26,721 nucleotides of DNA from Oligoflexia bacterium (GTDB lineage Bacteria > Bdellovibrionota_G > JALEGL01): NCBI GenBank assembly GCA_035326705.1, contig DAOLES010000009.1:39786-66506 (forward strand), given 5' to 3'. Numbering within the stretch: the stretch's first letter is position 1; each line of letters opens with the position of its first letter. The position numbers and the translations under genes were made by a program. A model generated the notes under the pieces. That model saw only the letters and a program-made list of their open reading frames with translations. It ran no database searches and was not told where the DNA came from. Positions 6,958-14,578 of the stretch are shown here, piece by piece.

Positions 6958-8298
6958 TTATAAAGGTAGGTTGATAATTATGTTTGCGCCGTTGTCATTA
7001 TGAAGGTTTATCTTACCTTTATAACGTAAAACAATTTGTTCGCTGATGTACAAACCTAAACCAGTTCCAGAAGACTGTTCATCCAAGCGTTTGCCTCTTG
7101 CAAGCAGTTGCATGGGGGTTGAAGTAGAAAAACCATCTCCATCATCATGGATGCTTAATTTTAGAGATTGGTTAACGATTGTAGCCTCAACTGAGACCTG
7201 CTGTTTTGCATACTTAAAGGCATTTTCCAATAAATTGCCCATCAACTCATAGAGATCATCTGGATGAATAGCATATTGTAAATGCTCATCCATTAACAAT
7301 TGAAAATGAATATCATTTGAAGACGATTTTTGTAAAGCCATGGCAACGCGTTCAATGATGGGTTTGAGCTCAATTGTATTGATAAAAACAGACTGGTGCT
7401 GCTGTTTAAGCAGCGATAATTTTCTTTCAATTAAACCATTGGCATTATCAATCAGCTCTTTGAGGTGTTTTTTTTGGCTTGAGGAAGATTCTTCTAGCAA
7501 TTCAATTTGGCTCTTTAATGCGGTTAAGGGGGTTTTAAGACTGTGTGCCAAGTCATCGGCCGCTTGTTTACTACTATGATTCAAGTTTTTTTGGTGATCT
7601 AACAGTAAGTTGAGGCTTTGTATCATGGGCTCAAGTTCATTGGGAATAGCCTTATCATCAAGCTGACTTTTTTTGCCTTGACGAATCAAATGAATGGCAT
7701 GTTCAATTTTTTGTATGGGCGTAAAGCCAGTATTGACAAAAATATATTGAAGAATAATGAACAGACAACCTAAGATTAAAATAGCAATAATTGCACGGAT
7801 GCGAAAAAAGGTTTGTTGTTTTAAAAAACTTTGGCCATCTTGTAAAACGGTAAAAGTAATATCAAAAGAGTTCTGTTCATCAATTTGCCACTGCATGGGC
7901 AAACTGGCAATAAAACGTTTGGTTTGTGAAAAGGGTTTTAGTTTTTTAAAAAAAACTTCTCCTAAACCTAAAGTGCTTTTAGGTAAATGCGCTAAATTAG
8001 CTGAAGAGCTTTGCCATACAATTTGATTGGAGGTACTTTCCTGAATAAGAGCAATAACATCGCCATTAAAGAATGATTCGGGTAATTTTTCTATATCCAC
8101 TTGGAATATGTTTTTAGAACCCAACTCAGTAGAAGCTATCAGTAAATTTAACAAAGTCGTTGCATTCTGTTTTTGGCTGTTAAGTTGCGTTTCATGGTAG
8201 ACACGCTCCAGTACAAAGGTGCTCATAAAAATCAGTGCTAAAAGCAGAGCACTGGACAAATATAAAAAACGTCTTCTAAGTGAAAAATTCTGTTTCAT
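6958..8298 (-). CDS. Sensor histidine kinase (PhoQ/QseC-like HisKA type)
   Basis: Inner-membrane sensor kinase of about 446 residues that autophosphorylates and passes phosphate to the adjacent response regulator. It has TM1 at about 10-30, a periplasmic sensor region of about 130 residues, TM2 at about 168-190, then HAMP-like and HisKA segments. The H-box is DDLAHSLKTPLTALK (His252), the N-box GNLLENAFKYAK (Asn359), then G1 DDGDGF (385-390) and G2 GTGLGL (411-416). The H-box DLAHSLKTPL is the form seen in PhoQ-like kinases. The ATG at 8298 overlaps the regulator's stop as ATGA, and I prefer it to the upstream in-frame ATG at 8322; neither has a strong ribosome binding site. All catalytic residues are present. 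The stimulus is unknown. Confidence 0.93.
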   Translation of the reverse strand: MKQNFSLRRRFLYLSSALLLALIFMSTFVLERVYHETQLNSQKQNATTLLNLLIASTELGSKNIFQVDIEKLPESFFNGDVIALIQESTSNQIVWQSSSANLAHLPKSTLGLGEVFFKKLKPFSQTKRFIASLPMQWQIDEQNSFDITFTVLQDGQSFLKQQTFFRIRAIIAILILGCLFIILQYIFVNTGFTPIQKIEHAIHLIRQGKKSQLDDKAIPNELEPMIQSLNLLLDHQKNLNHSSKQAADDLAHSLKTPLTALKSQIELLEESSSSQKKHLKELIDNANGLIERKLSLLKQQHQSVFINTIELKPIIERVAMALQKSSSNDIHFQLLMDEHLQYAIHPDDLYELMGNLLENAFKYAKQQVSVEATIVNQSLKLSIHDDGDGFSTSTPMQLLARGKRLDEQSSGTGLGLYISEQIVLRYKGKINLHNDNGANIIINLPL

Positions 8299-8978
8299 GG
8301 ATTTTGTCGAGGTAGAATCCATTGATAGCCGCTACCGCGAATTGTTTTAATGGGGTTAAGGGTACCGTCAGGGTCTAGTTTTTTACGAAGTCTACGAATA
8401 AAAACTTCCAATACATTGCTTTCATGAATCACATCGTCTTCATAGATGTGTTCCATTAATTTATCTTTTGCTATGACATTGCCAGCATAGGTCATCAGAT
8501 AGCTGAGAAGTTTAAATTCTTGGGTGGTCAAAGAAACAGTTTCATCATGGACAAACACTTGATGGGTACTCATATTTAATTTTATAGGCGGACAATGCAA
8601 AGTTTCATCGGTCCATTGACCGGTTCTTCTGAGTAGAGCTCTTACACGCGCCAATATTTCTTCAAACTCAAAAGGTTTAACCACATAGTCATCGGCCCCT
8701 GCTTCTAAACCTTCAACTTTTTGTTGCCAATTGCTACGAGCGGTTAAGATTAAAATCGGGGTTTTACAGCCTTCTTTACGGGCTTGTTTAATAAGATCAA
8801 TGCCTGACATGTTGGGTAAACCAAGATCAACAATGGCAAGGTCAATGGGGTACTCTTGTAGGAGGTACAAACCTTCTTCACCATCACTGGATACATCCAC
8901 AGCAAATTTTTCTTTTCTTAAGGCTTGGCTTAAGTTGTTTTGAATGGTGATATCATCTTCAATAATTGCAATACGCAT
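8295..8978 (-). CDS. OmpR/PhoP-family response regulator
   Basis: A 227-residue two-domain regulator of normal length. The receiver domain (1-115) has the acidic pair E7-D8-D9, the phosphoacceptor D51 (VDLGLPN), T79 and the conserved K101 (VVKPF). The C-terminal winged helix (about 130-222) carries TTQEFKLLSYLM, the recognition helix SNVLEVFIRRLRKKLDPDG, and the wing IKTIRGSGYQW, typical of PhoP/QseB regulators. GGAGG sits a few bases before the ATG at 8978. It follows the PepSY-like gene by 14 nt and overlaps the kinase start by 4 nt, so the three are very probably one operon. OmpR-family regulators bind direct repeats with about 10-11 bp period; such repeats occur at 9396-9413 and 10837-10857. 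Confidence 0.95.
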   Translation of the reverse strand: MRIAIIEDDITIQNNLSQALRKEKFAVDVSSDGEEGLYLLQEYPIDLAIVDLGLPNMSGIDLIKQARKEGCKTPILILTARSNWQQKVEGLEAGADDYVVKPFEFEEILARVRALLRRTGQWTDETLHCPPIKLNMSTHQVFVHDETVSLTTQEFKLLSYLMTYAGNVIAKDKLMEHIYEDDVIHESNVLEVFIRRLRKKLDPDGTLNPIKTIRGSGYQWILPRQNP

Positions 8979-8992
8979 GAGGCCTCCATTGT

Positions 8993-9316
8993 TTAGTCAC
9001 GGACTTCAACGGTTTTTGAGAAAATTTTACCGCTTTTACGCAACTTAACTTTAAAAATATACAGACTGCCTTTTTTGCTGAGCAAGTGCGCCGATAAAGC
9101 TTTTGCTTGATAGTTTCGACTTGCTTTGGCCATGGCTTTTTGTTCTAAAGCACTTATTTTATAGCTGCCTTGAGAGCTTTGGTTTTTTGGTTTAACCAAA
9201 AAAGTGCCTTGCGCAAACATTTTTTTAGGTGCGTAGACCCTTCTTTGAGCAAAAAGCTCAGCCTGAGCTAAAAAAATCATGCTTGCAATAACAATGCTAT
9301 AGATCCAATGTTTCAT
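8993..9316 (-). CDS. Secreted PepSY-like small protein, first gene of the two-component operon
   Basis: A 107-residue protein with a signal peptide (MKHWIYSIVIASMIFLAQAELFAQ, cleavage near residues 20-24). Residues about 54-106 match the shape of a PepSY domain. First comes a helix with regularly spaced Ala/Lys (ISALEQKAMAKASRNY), then A-L-S-A-H-L, a small-residue turn, and two strands, YIFKVKLRKSG and KIFSKTVEVRD, ending in the V-x-V-x-D form. PepSY domains are often encoded beside PhoP/PhoQ-like pairs and are thought to modulate proteases or sensors in the periplasm. The gene lies 14 nt upstream of the response regulator gene. A likely role is a periplasmic accessory of the kinase. The domain call rests on pattern only. 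Confidence 0.7.
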   Translation of the reverse strand: MKHWIYSIVIASMIFLAQAELFAQRRVYAPKKMFAQGTFLVKPKNQSSQGSYKISALEQKAMAKASRNYQAKALSAHLLSKKGSLYIFKVKLRKSGKIFSKTVEVRD

Positions 9317-9395
9317 AGTTTAACCTTATTATAAGTAGTGAAGATGAACACAAGCTTAATCATAACATTAAAGCACAAAGATGGGTATCAAAAGC

Positions 9396-9413
9396 TATTC
9401 GAGCGTATTCGAT
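9396..9413. promoter_or_regulatory. Candidate response-regulator box: TATTCGA direct repeat with 11-bp period
   Basis: TATTCGA occurs at 9396-9402 and 9407-9413, start-to-start distance 11 bp, one helical turn. This is the arrangement used by PhoP/OmpR-type regulators. It lies about 80 bp upstream of the PepSY-like gene start. A TATGAT -10-like hexamer follows on the minus strand about 35 bp downstream (near 9359-9364). It could therefore be an autoregulatory site of the neighbouring two-component system. Confidence 0.35.
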
Positions 9414-9493
9414 CTCAGCCTAAGTTCAACAGGATTAGACGCAATATCAAGAATAAGAGATTTTAAAAAGTAAATGTATGGCGCTTATAAAGC

Positions 9494-9528
9494 AAAAAGC
9501 CGACCTTTTTGTAAAAAAGTCGGCTTTT
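9494..9528 (-). terminator. Intrinsic terminator after the acidic lipoprotein gene
   Basis: GCCGAC (9499-9504) pairs with GTCGGC (9519-9524), extended by AAAA/TTTT on the outside and TTTTT/AAAAA inside. On the minus strand the stem is followed by a T5 run. It sits about 25 nt past the stop of the lipoprotein gene that ends at 9553. Confidence 0.85.
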
Positions 9529-9552
9529 ATACGTGACAATGATTTATGGCAA

Positions 9553-10743
9553 TTAGCAATCGATGCTTTTTGAAAAACCACTGGCGGTTATCTCTATGCT
9601 GTCACCGGCATCACAATGGAGATAGGCAGTAAATGCACCATTAGCATTTGTAAGTGCGGTTGTAGATACATTGCTATCGGCATTGGTAACGGTTACGCGG
9701 GTATTTTTTGGGGCGGAATCGTCTTCACCCACAATGGCTTGAAAGTCCTTGGCTGGTGTAAAGTTACGAATATCAGCATCTTCTGCAGCTAAAATTCCCA
9801 CTCTTGGATGGCTTGCATACACATCGCGAGCCAATTGAAGAATGTCAGAAGCGGGGTTGTCACCAGCTTCATTATCATTTTCTGTGTTGCCTAAAACCAC
9901 ATAATGCATGAAACAGGCTCTTTCAGATGGAGCTATGCTTTCTGTTCCCCAATTAAAAAAGAAATCTTCATCATCTTCTGGGTCAAACTGCGCTAAAACA
10001 GGAGCAAGCGCTGCTTGCGCTTGACCAATAACATAACCAATACTCGTATCGTCACCTGGGTCACTGGTGGCAAAGTAATAGGGAGCAGCCAAGCTATCCG
10101 TTGTATCAGCGGTTCCTTCGTTCACTCCATCATCATCTGATCCTAGGTCACTTTCAATTTGGATGTCTATATCAGCACTGCTCATGGTAGGGTTGGTCAC
10201 ACAATCCAAGTAGCGTGCAACACCACAAGCTGTAGCATCGCCTTGGCAGTCAAAACTTGGGAAAACATAAATTTTCCTAACCACTTCTAAGCCACCATCA
10301 GTAGTAGCTAAAAGGACCAGTTGATCGGCGTTTCCATCACCATCAACATCTTCTAGGTAAGCTTGGTCGGTATCATTTTCAGCTCTAAAGGGAAAGTTTG
10401 TTCCTGCATCAAATGTGTCTTCAGTTAGAATTGTAAATTCACTGGCATCATCAAAACCATCACCAGTATCATCATTGTAACCGTCTGATATGGCACCAGT
10501 CCCCAATAAGTCAAAGAAAAACCCTGTTGGATCACCTGTTTCTGGTTCAGGAGAGTTGGATTCCAAAAGAAGGACTTGTTCTTCTTCATCATCACCAAAA
10601 TCTGTGACAGTTACAGCACCCAAGTTACTATAATTACCTGTCCCTAAAACGTTGACAGCTGTGATATCTCCTTTTGATTTTGATGAACACGAAGCTATCA
10701 AAAACAGTAGAGCTAACATGAGCATAGAGTTAAATTTTTTCAT
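9553..10743 (-). CDS. Large acidic lipoprotein of unknown function
   Basis: Not recognised. The 396-residue product has a lipoprotein signal (MKKFNSMLMLALLFLIASC, lipid Cys at 19). The mature protein is very acidic, with Asp-rich segments resembling calcium-binding loops (DDGDDEDGF-like runs; YLEDVDGDGNADQLVLL at about 128-144, an integrin/FG-GAP-like DxDGDGxxD loop). Several Cys lie in the middle part (CQGDATACGVARYLDC). The C-terminal about 60 residues (TRVTVTNADSNVSTTALTNANGAFTAYL...) resemble a carboxypeptidase-regulatory or Ig-like beta domain. AAAGGA lies about 10 nt before the ATG. It is divergent from another lipoprotein gene across a 132-bp spacer and is followed by a strong terminator. 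A surface-exposed structural or binding role is inference. Confidence 0.85.
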   Translation of the reverse strand: MKKFNSMLMLALLFLIASCSSKSKGDITAVNVLGTGNYSNLGAVTVTDFGDDEEEQVLLLESNSPEPETGDPTGFFFDLLGTGAISDGYNDDTGDGFDDASEFTILTEDTFDAGTNFPFRAENDTDQAYLEDVDGDGNADQLVLLATTDGGLEVVRKIYVFPSFDCQGDATACGVARYLDCVTNPTMSSADIDIQIESDLGSDDDGVNEGTADTTDSLAAPYYFATSDPGDDTSIGYVIGQAQAALAPVLAQFDPEDDEDFFFNWGTESIAPSERACFMHYVVLGNTENDNEAGDNPASDILQLARDVYASHPRVGILAAEDADIRNFTPAKDFQAIVGEDDSAPKNTRVTVTNADSNVSTTALTNANGAFTAYLHCDAGDSIEITASGFSKSIDC

Positions 10744-10836
10744 GAAATGTAATCCTTTCTTATGATTAGATAATCAAATTTAAAATTTATTGTACTGATA
10801 TACTGAACAATGACAAATTTTTTAATCAAAATTTAT

Positions 10837-10857
10837 GTTCATTTTGGGTTCATTTTG
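10837..10857. promoter_or_regulatory. Tandem GTTCATTTTG repeat with 11-bp period between divergent lipoprotein genes
   Basis: GTTCATTTTG is present twice, at 10837-10846 and 10848-10857, separated by a single G, so the period is 11 bp. It lies 19-39 bp upstream of the plus-strand lipoprotein start, where a regulator could act on the promoter of either divergent gene. The geometry matches OmpR/PhoP-type sites. A response regulator of that family is encoded about 1.9 kb away. Confidence 0.4.
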
Positions 10858-10875
10858 TTTTGTTAAATTAAAACC

Positions 10876-11376
10876 ATGATGACAAAAAGCAACTTAAGCC
10901 CAAAAAAATTATTAAGTATGATGTTTATGGTTTTGCTAGTGATTAGCGCCAGTTCTTGTGGACTTTATCTAGAAGGTGAAGTGTATGAAGAATATGAGGT
11001 GTTGCCGGATAGTCATTTGCAACTTACCTTCACTGTTAGCTGGGATGCCTATCAAACATACTATGCCAATGATTTAGAGTTTGATTTGGTCACACCAAAC
11101 TATGAGCGTATTTCAAGATACAATGATACATCTCGTTGTTACTATGATGCCTTTTTTAGTGGATTCACATTTGATGAAAACAGCATTGTTATCCAATGTG
11201 AACCAGCGTTTTTAGGAGATTATGATTTAGAGTTACGGTCTAACATCACAAGTACAGTCAATGTTAACGTACAAATTGATCAAAGTTGGGATTATGATTT
11301 TCCTTATCCTTTAGAATATGCAAACTTTAATGTTCTTCCTTTAGAAACAGTTGTTTATCCAGTGTACATTTATTGA
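10876..11376 (+). CDS. Small lipoprotein of unknown function
   Basis: Not recognised. The 166-residue product has a signal sequence ending in the lipobox ISASSC (Cys28). The mature part is acidic and rich in Tyr and Asp, with alternating strands (QLTFTVSWDAYQTYYANDLEFDLVTP, LELRSNITSTVNVNVQID) that suggest a small beta-sandwich, and two further Cys (in SRCYY and IQCEP) that could form a disulfide. Two adjacent ATGs (10876, 10879) are possible starts and neither has a visible ribosome binding site. The gene is divergent from the large acidic lipoprotein gene, so the pair may be co-regulated from the shared spacer. Confidence 0.75.
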   Translation: MMTKSNLSPKKLLSMMFMVLLVISASSCGLYLEGEVYEEYEVLPDSHLQLTFTVSWDAYQTYYANDLEFDLVTPNYERISRYNDTSRCYYDAFFSGFTFDENSIVIQCEPAFLGDYDLELRSNITSTVNVNVQIDQSWDYDFPYPLEYANFNVLPLETVVYPVYIY

Positions 11377-11440
11377 TCTGATAACCACAGTATTACAGGA
11401 AGGGATGAATGGGCCCTGGTCGATAAGATTAGGGACCAAG

Positions 11441-12328
11441 CTAACTTAAAATTAATAAAGTTCCACAGGCAGCTAAAACAATGGAAACAACTTTCACTCT
11501 ATGCAGAGGTTCTTTAAGAAAAAAATAAGCCAATAAAATTGTAAAGACTGTGCTGGTCTGATTGAGCAAGGCCGCTTTGCTGGCTTGGGTGTATTTAAAA
11601 CCAGCAATCCAAAAAATATAAGCCAGATAAGATCCCATTAAAGCAGCTGGAATAAACATCTTTCCACTACGTTTAAATAAATCTAATGTTAAATTTAAGC
11701 TTTTGTTTTTATGGGTGAATAAGCTTTGAACAATTAAAAACAGCAAACCACCTAGGGTTCTAATGCTAGAAGATTGTAAAACACTGTATTGTTCTAATAT
11801 GGGTTTGATGACTGTGATGGCAATGGCCATTAAACCCATGGCTAAGCAACCATAAAAAATACCTTTTTTAAGATTACTTTTACTGATGACCAGTTGCTGT
11901 TTGCTCATTATAGGCAAAGCTAAACTTAATAAGATCAATGAGCCGCCAACAAAAAACATAAAATCTAACTGTTCTAATAAAATGGCCCAAGCAAAAAAAA
12001 CAACAAAGGGACTGTACAAACATTCAATTAAGGCAATCCAGCTGGCACCCACATATTGCAGACTTTTAAAAAAATAAGTGTCTGCCAGACCTATGCCTAC
12101 AATGCCGCTGAGAAGCAAATAAATAAAATGGTTTCTTGGCATGAAATTTAGCATACTGGGCATCAATGCCAAAGTTATGACCAAAGCAATCATGGCAACA
12201 ATGTTTTTGCCCAAGTTCATGAACATGGCATCATGATCGTCACTCACTTTTTTAAATAAAATCACTGACGTTGCCCAAGTTAAGGCGGTGGACAAAGCAA
12301 AAATTTCACCAAGGTAAGGGCTGGGCAT
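11441..12328 (-). CDS. EamA/DMT-superfamily transporter
   Basis: A 295-residue inner-membrane protein with about ten TM helices in two five-helix halves, each an EamA repeat (residues about 5-140 and 153-294). Typical features are the N-terminal GEIFALSTALTWATSVILFKK and, at the end of the second repeat, QASKAALLNQTSTVFTILLAYFFLKEPLHRVK followed by a last GTLLIL helix. The family exports small metabolites such as amino acids or purine derivatives; the substrate here is unknown. It begins 12 nt after the stop of the nucleoside phosphorylase gene on the same strand, so the two are probably co-transcribed. This makes a nucleobase or nucleoside substrate an attractive guess only. Confidence 0.9.
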   Translation of the reverse strand: MPSPYLGEIFALSTALTWATSVILFKKVSDDHDAMFMNLGKNIVAMIALVITLALMPSMLNFMPRNHFIYLLLSGIVGIGLADTYFFKSLQYVGASWIALIECLYSPFVVFFAWAILLEQLDFMFFVGGSLILLSLALPIMSKQQLVISKSNLKKGIFYGCLAMGLMAIAITVIKPILEQYSVLQSSSIRTLGGLLFLIVQSLFTHKNKSLNLTLDLFKRSGKMFIPAALMGSYLAYIFWIAGFKYTQASKAALLNQTSTVFTILLAYFFLKEPLHRVKVVSIVLAACGTLLILS

Positions 12329-12340
12329 AAACTATAAAAC

Positions 12341-13132
12341 CTATGGCTGTATTTTTTGTTGCGCTAGATCAAGCAGGGTTTTTAAGGCAACATTGATACA
12401 GTCTTGTTCTGCTTTTGTTCTGGCAGTATCGTCTAAAAAAGTATTGCTTGAGCGATTGGCAAAAGCAGCACAAATGGCACCGGCTTTTAAACCTTTTAAA
12501 TGAGCAAGAGTGAATAAAGTAGAGGTTTCCATTTCAAAATTACTGACCTTCCATTGGGCCAGTTGTTGAGTACTATAGGTTTGAGGCTGAGGTAAGCCTT
12601 CTACAGAGCGGCCTTGGGCACCATAAAAACCACTGGCACTGGCAGTGATCCCTACATGATATGAAAGCTTAAGTTTTTGTGCTTGGAGTTCAAGGGCTTT
12701 ACAGACTTCATAATTAGCGACAGCCGGAAAAGCATTGGGAACAAAAAATTGCGATGTATCTTCCATACGCATTGAGGCTTGCGAGATGATTAAATCTCCG
12801 GGTTTAATATGTTCCAAGATAGCGCCGCTGCTACCACAGCGGATAAAAGTAGGTGCATGCGTAACTTGACAGGCTTCAATAACAGCAATTTCCATACTGG
12901 CTGGCCCAATTCCTGTAGACATCACGCTGATGGGGATATCATTTAAACTACCAGTGTAGCTGTGGTATTCTCGATGTTGAGTTTCAAAATGAATGTTATC
13001 AAAAAGGGCAGCAATTTTTTGACTTCTGGCTGGGTCGCCAACCAAAATAATATGTTCTGCCAAATCACCTTTTTTGCAATCAATATGATATTCTTTGCCA
13101 GAAGCAGAAACAATATGATTGGCATTGGACAT
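12341..13132 (-). CDS. udp: Uridine phosphorylase-like nucleoside phosphorylase
   Basis: Cytosolic NP-I family phosphorylase that splits a nucleoside with phosphate into base and ribose-1-phosphate. The 263-residue protein is close to the 253 of E. coli Udp. Visible motifs are the phosphate-binding GDPARS (32-37), MSTGIGPASMEI (71-82), RCGSSGAI (98-105), and the ribose-binding FEMET (199-203). FYGAQGR places Gln173 and Arg175 in the Q-x-R arrangement that binds uracil in uridine phosphorylases, which favours Udp over DeoD. Start ATG 13132 has no evident Shine-Dalgarno. The gene is divergent from, and probably overlaps slightly with, the START-like gene on the plus strand, and lies directly upstream of an EamA transporter gene. 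Confidence 0.88.
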   Translation of the reverse strand: MSNANHIVSASGKEYHIDCKKGDLAEHIILVGDPARSQKIAALFDNIHFETQHREYHSYTGSLNDIPISVMSTGIGPASMEIAVIEACQVTHAPTFIRCGSSGAILEHIKPGDLIISQASMRMEDTSQFFVPNAFPAVANYEVCKALELQAQKLKLSYHVGITASASGFYGAQGRSVEGLPQPQTYSTQQLAQWKVSNFEMETSTLFTLAHLKGLKAGAICAAFANRSSNTFLDDTARTKAEQDCINVALKTLLDLAQQKIQP

Positions 13133-13717
13133 AACAAAAGATTTAGCTCAAAAAGAAGACGCAAGCAACTTCAATTGTGTTTGTTTGGGTTTTTATCAAG
13201 CCTATGGATGGGGATGAACTCACTTCATGCAGCTGATAGGTCAGATATAAAACTTCAACTTGAAATTAAGAAACATAAAGCGGCCTATTATATTAAAACC
13301 CAGGCGCACTATGCTTATCAACAAGAGCAAATGTGGCAAGTTTTAGGGAACTACACCAGTTTGCGCTATTTATTACCAAGAATAAAAAAGAGCCAGATTG
13401 TTTGGGAGAAAGAGCATTCGGCATTGGTCTATTTGTTAATTGATAGTCCGTGGCCATGGCGTGACATATGGACCAAAGTTCTTGTCCAACAAGATATAAA
13501 TAATAAGTCTTTTCAATGGCAACAGCAACAAGGCATGCTCAAAGATTTTTCTGGTAAAGCCTGGTTGGATCAAGGTAAATCAATGCAAAAGAACAGTATT
13601 TTTTATACAGATTTTCAATTGAATATGGGCAATAGCATTCCTAAACTATTACAAACTTGGGCTTTAAAATATTACATACCTAAAATACTCAAGCAACTGG
13701 CTCATAAAATTGAATAA
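13115..13717 (+). CDS. Secreted START/SRPBCC-like (polyketide cyclase/COQ10-type) protein
   Basis: Probably a periplasmic lipid- or hydrophobic-ligand-binding protein. From ATG 13115 it has 200 residues: a basic region (KRRRK), a hydrophobic core (LCLFGFLSSLWMGM) and a likely cleavage after SLHA. Then comes a START-like domain, KTQAHYAYQQEQMWQVLGNYTSLRYLLPRI as first strand plus helices. The middle SPWPWRDIWTKVLV recalls the P-W/F-x-x-R-D motif in bacterial START-like proteins. A C-terminal amphipathic helix (LLQTWALKYYIPKILKQLAHKIE) closes the ligand cavity. The open frame extends upstream into the antisense of udp, but that extension would destroy the signal peptide. The 18-nt head-on overlap with udp is unusual and the start could instead be TTG 13175. 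Confidence 0.72.
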   Translation: MIGIGHNKRFSSKRRRKQLQLCLFGFLSSLWMGMNSLHAADRSDIKLQLEIKKHKAAYYIKTQAHYAYQQEQMWQVLGNYTSLRYLLPRIKKSQIVWEKEHSALVYLLIDSPWPWRDIWTKVLVQQDINNKSFQWQQQQGMLKDFSGKAWLDQGKSMQKNSIFYTDFQLNMGNSIPKLLQTWALKYYIPKILKQLAHKIE

Positions 13718-13760
13718 TCTAAGCTTTTAAAGCACTTAAAAACCAGGTAAAATAGACTTT

Positions 13761-14024
13761 ATGCTGCCAAAAAATTTTAGAGTTGTTCTTTTTTTTATAA
13801 GCGTAAGTGTTTTTTCAGTGCATGCATCATGGCTTGAGCAAGCAAAGCAATCGGCGTCAGCCAATGCCTCATCTGCAGCTTCACAAAACTGTGTGAGTGG
13901 CTTCAATGAAAGTAAAGAGCGTAGAGAAAGTAAAGCCTATGAGCAGCAGCAAGGATATGAGAGTAAATGTTCGCCTGGAGAAGCCTGGGGAACGTGTTTA
14001 AGACGTTTGTATTTTGGTCGTTAA
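13761..14024 (+). CDS. Tiny secreted Ser/Ala/Gln-rich protein
   Basis: Not recognised. The 87-residue product has a signal peptide (MLPKNFRVVLFFISVSVFSVHA, cleavage near 22). It is followed by a helical, Ala/Ser-rich segment (WLEQAKQSASANASSAASQ) and a polar part with three Cys (QNC, SKCSPGE, GTCLRR). It lies 43 bp after the START-like gene on the same strand and could be co-transcribed. The ribosome binding site is weak (AGGT about 12 nt upstream). The coding character rests on the clean signal peptide and the Cys pattern. Confidence 0.6.
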   Translation: MLPKNFRVVLFFISVSVFSVHASWLEQAKQSASANASSAASQNCVSGFNESKERRESKAYEQQQGYESKCSPGEAWGTCLRRLYFGR

Positions 14025-14109
14025 AAAATATCAGTTTCTAAAAATCTTCAAATGAACTACCTTGGTTAGAAGCTAGGATGAATTGAATCACTAAAACTTA
14101 ATACATGAT

Positions 14110-14520
14110 TTAAACAATTTCATCCACCTGCGAAAAATCAGGTGGATTATGCATATAAGCTTCTATTTTTTGTTGATCTTCTTCACTGGCAAAAGCGGTG
14201 ATTTTAAAACCATAACCTTCTGGAGATTCAAGGGTGTAATTGTTTTCGTCAGGGTTTTTATAATGCCAAATGGGTATAGCTGTGGCTTGGTATACCCAGT
14301 TCTCTAAAGGTAATGGAAACAGCACACGAACTTCCTGACCCAGGGTTAAATTTTTTTCAGTTTCAAAAAAAAATCCACGTGCTGAAAAATTTAAAGCAAA
14401 ATCAAAAAAATACTCTTCATCAGATAAAACAATGTCAACCATGGTGTCTAAGCTTATACGTGGGTGCTGTCTTCGTTCTGGTCCAGGGTAAGAATTTTTA
14501 GTTGTGTCTTTAGAAACCAC
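14110..14520 (-). CDS. PilZ-domain c-di-GMP-binding protein
   Basis: A 136-residue single-domain PilZ protein. It carries both c-di-GMP contact motifs: RxxxR as R17-QHP-R21 (in ERRQHPRI) and (D/N)xSxxG as N44-F-S-A-R-G49. The strands that follow (EVRVLFPLP, YQATAIPIWHYKNP, YGFKITAF) form the PilZ beta-barrel. Binding of c-di-GMP at these motifs is family knowledge; the partner protein is unknown. PilZ proteins commonly act on pili, gliding or exopolysaccharide, and a prepilin-like gene lies elsewhere in the window, though not adjacent. The start is GTG 14520 with no strong ribosome binding site. The next gene upstream points away, so this is probably monocistronic. Confidence 0.9.
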   Translation of the reverse strand: MVSKDTTKNSYPGPERRQHPRISLDTMVDIVLSDEEYFFDFALNFSARGFFFETEKNLTLGQEVRVLFPLPLENWVYQATAIPIWHYKNPDENNYTLESPEGYGFKITAFASEEDQQKIEAYMHNPPDFSQVDEIV

Positions 14521-14578
14521 TCAATGAGCTTTATCTAAGTCTTGAGTCAGAAGCAAATTTTTTTGATTGAGTTGGAGG

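Noticed and set aside
11410..11435. Hairpin with TGGTC/GACCA arms between a lipoprotein and the EamA gene
   Set aside because: Five base pairs and no T-run on either strand; too weak for a terminator.
12962..13114. Upstream extension of the START-like protein
   Set aside because: It runs antisense through the 5' part of udp and would move the signal peptide away from the N-terminus.
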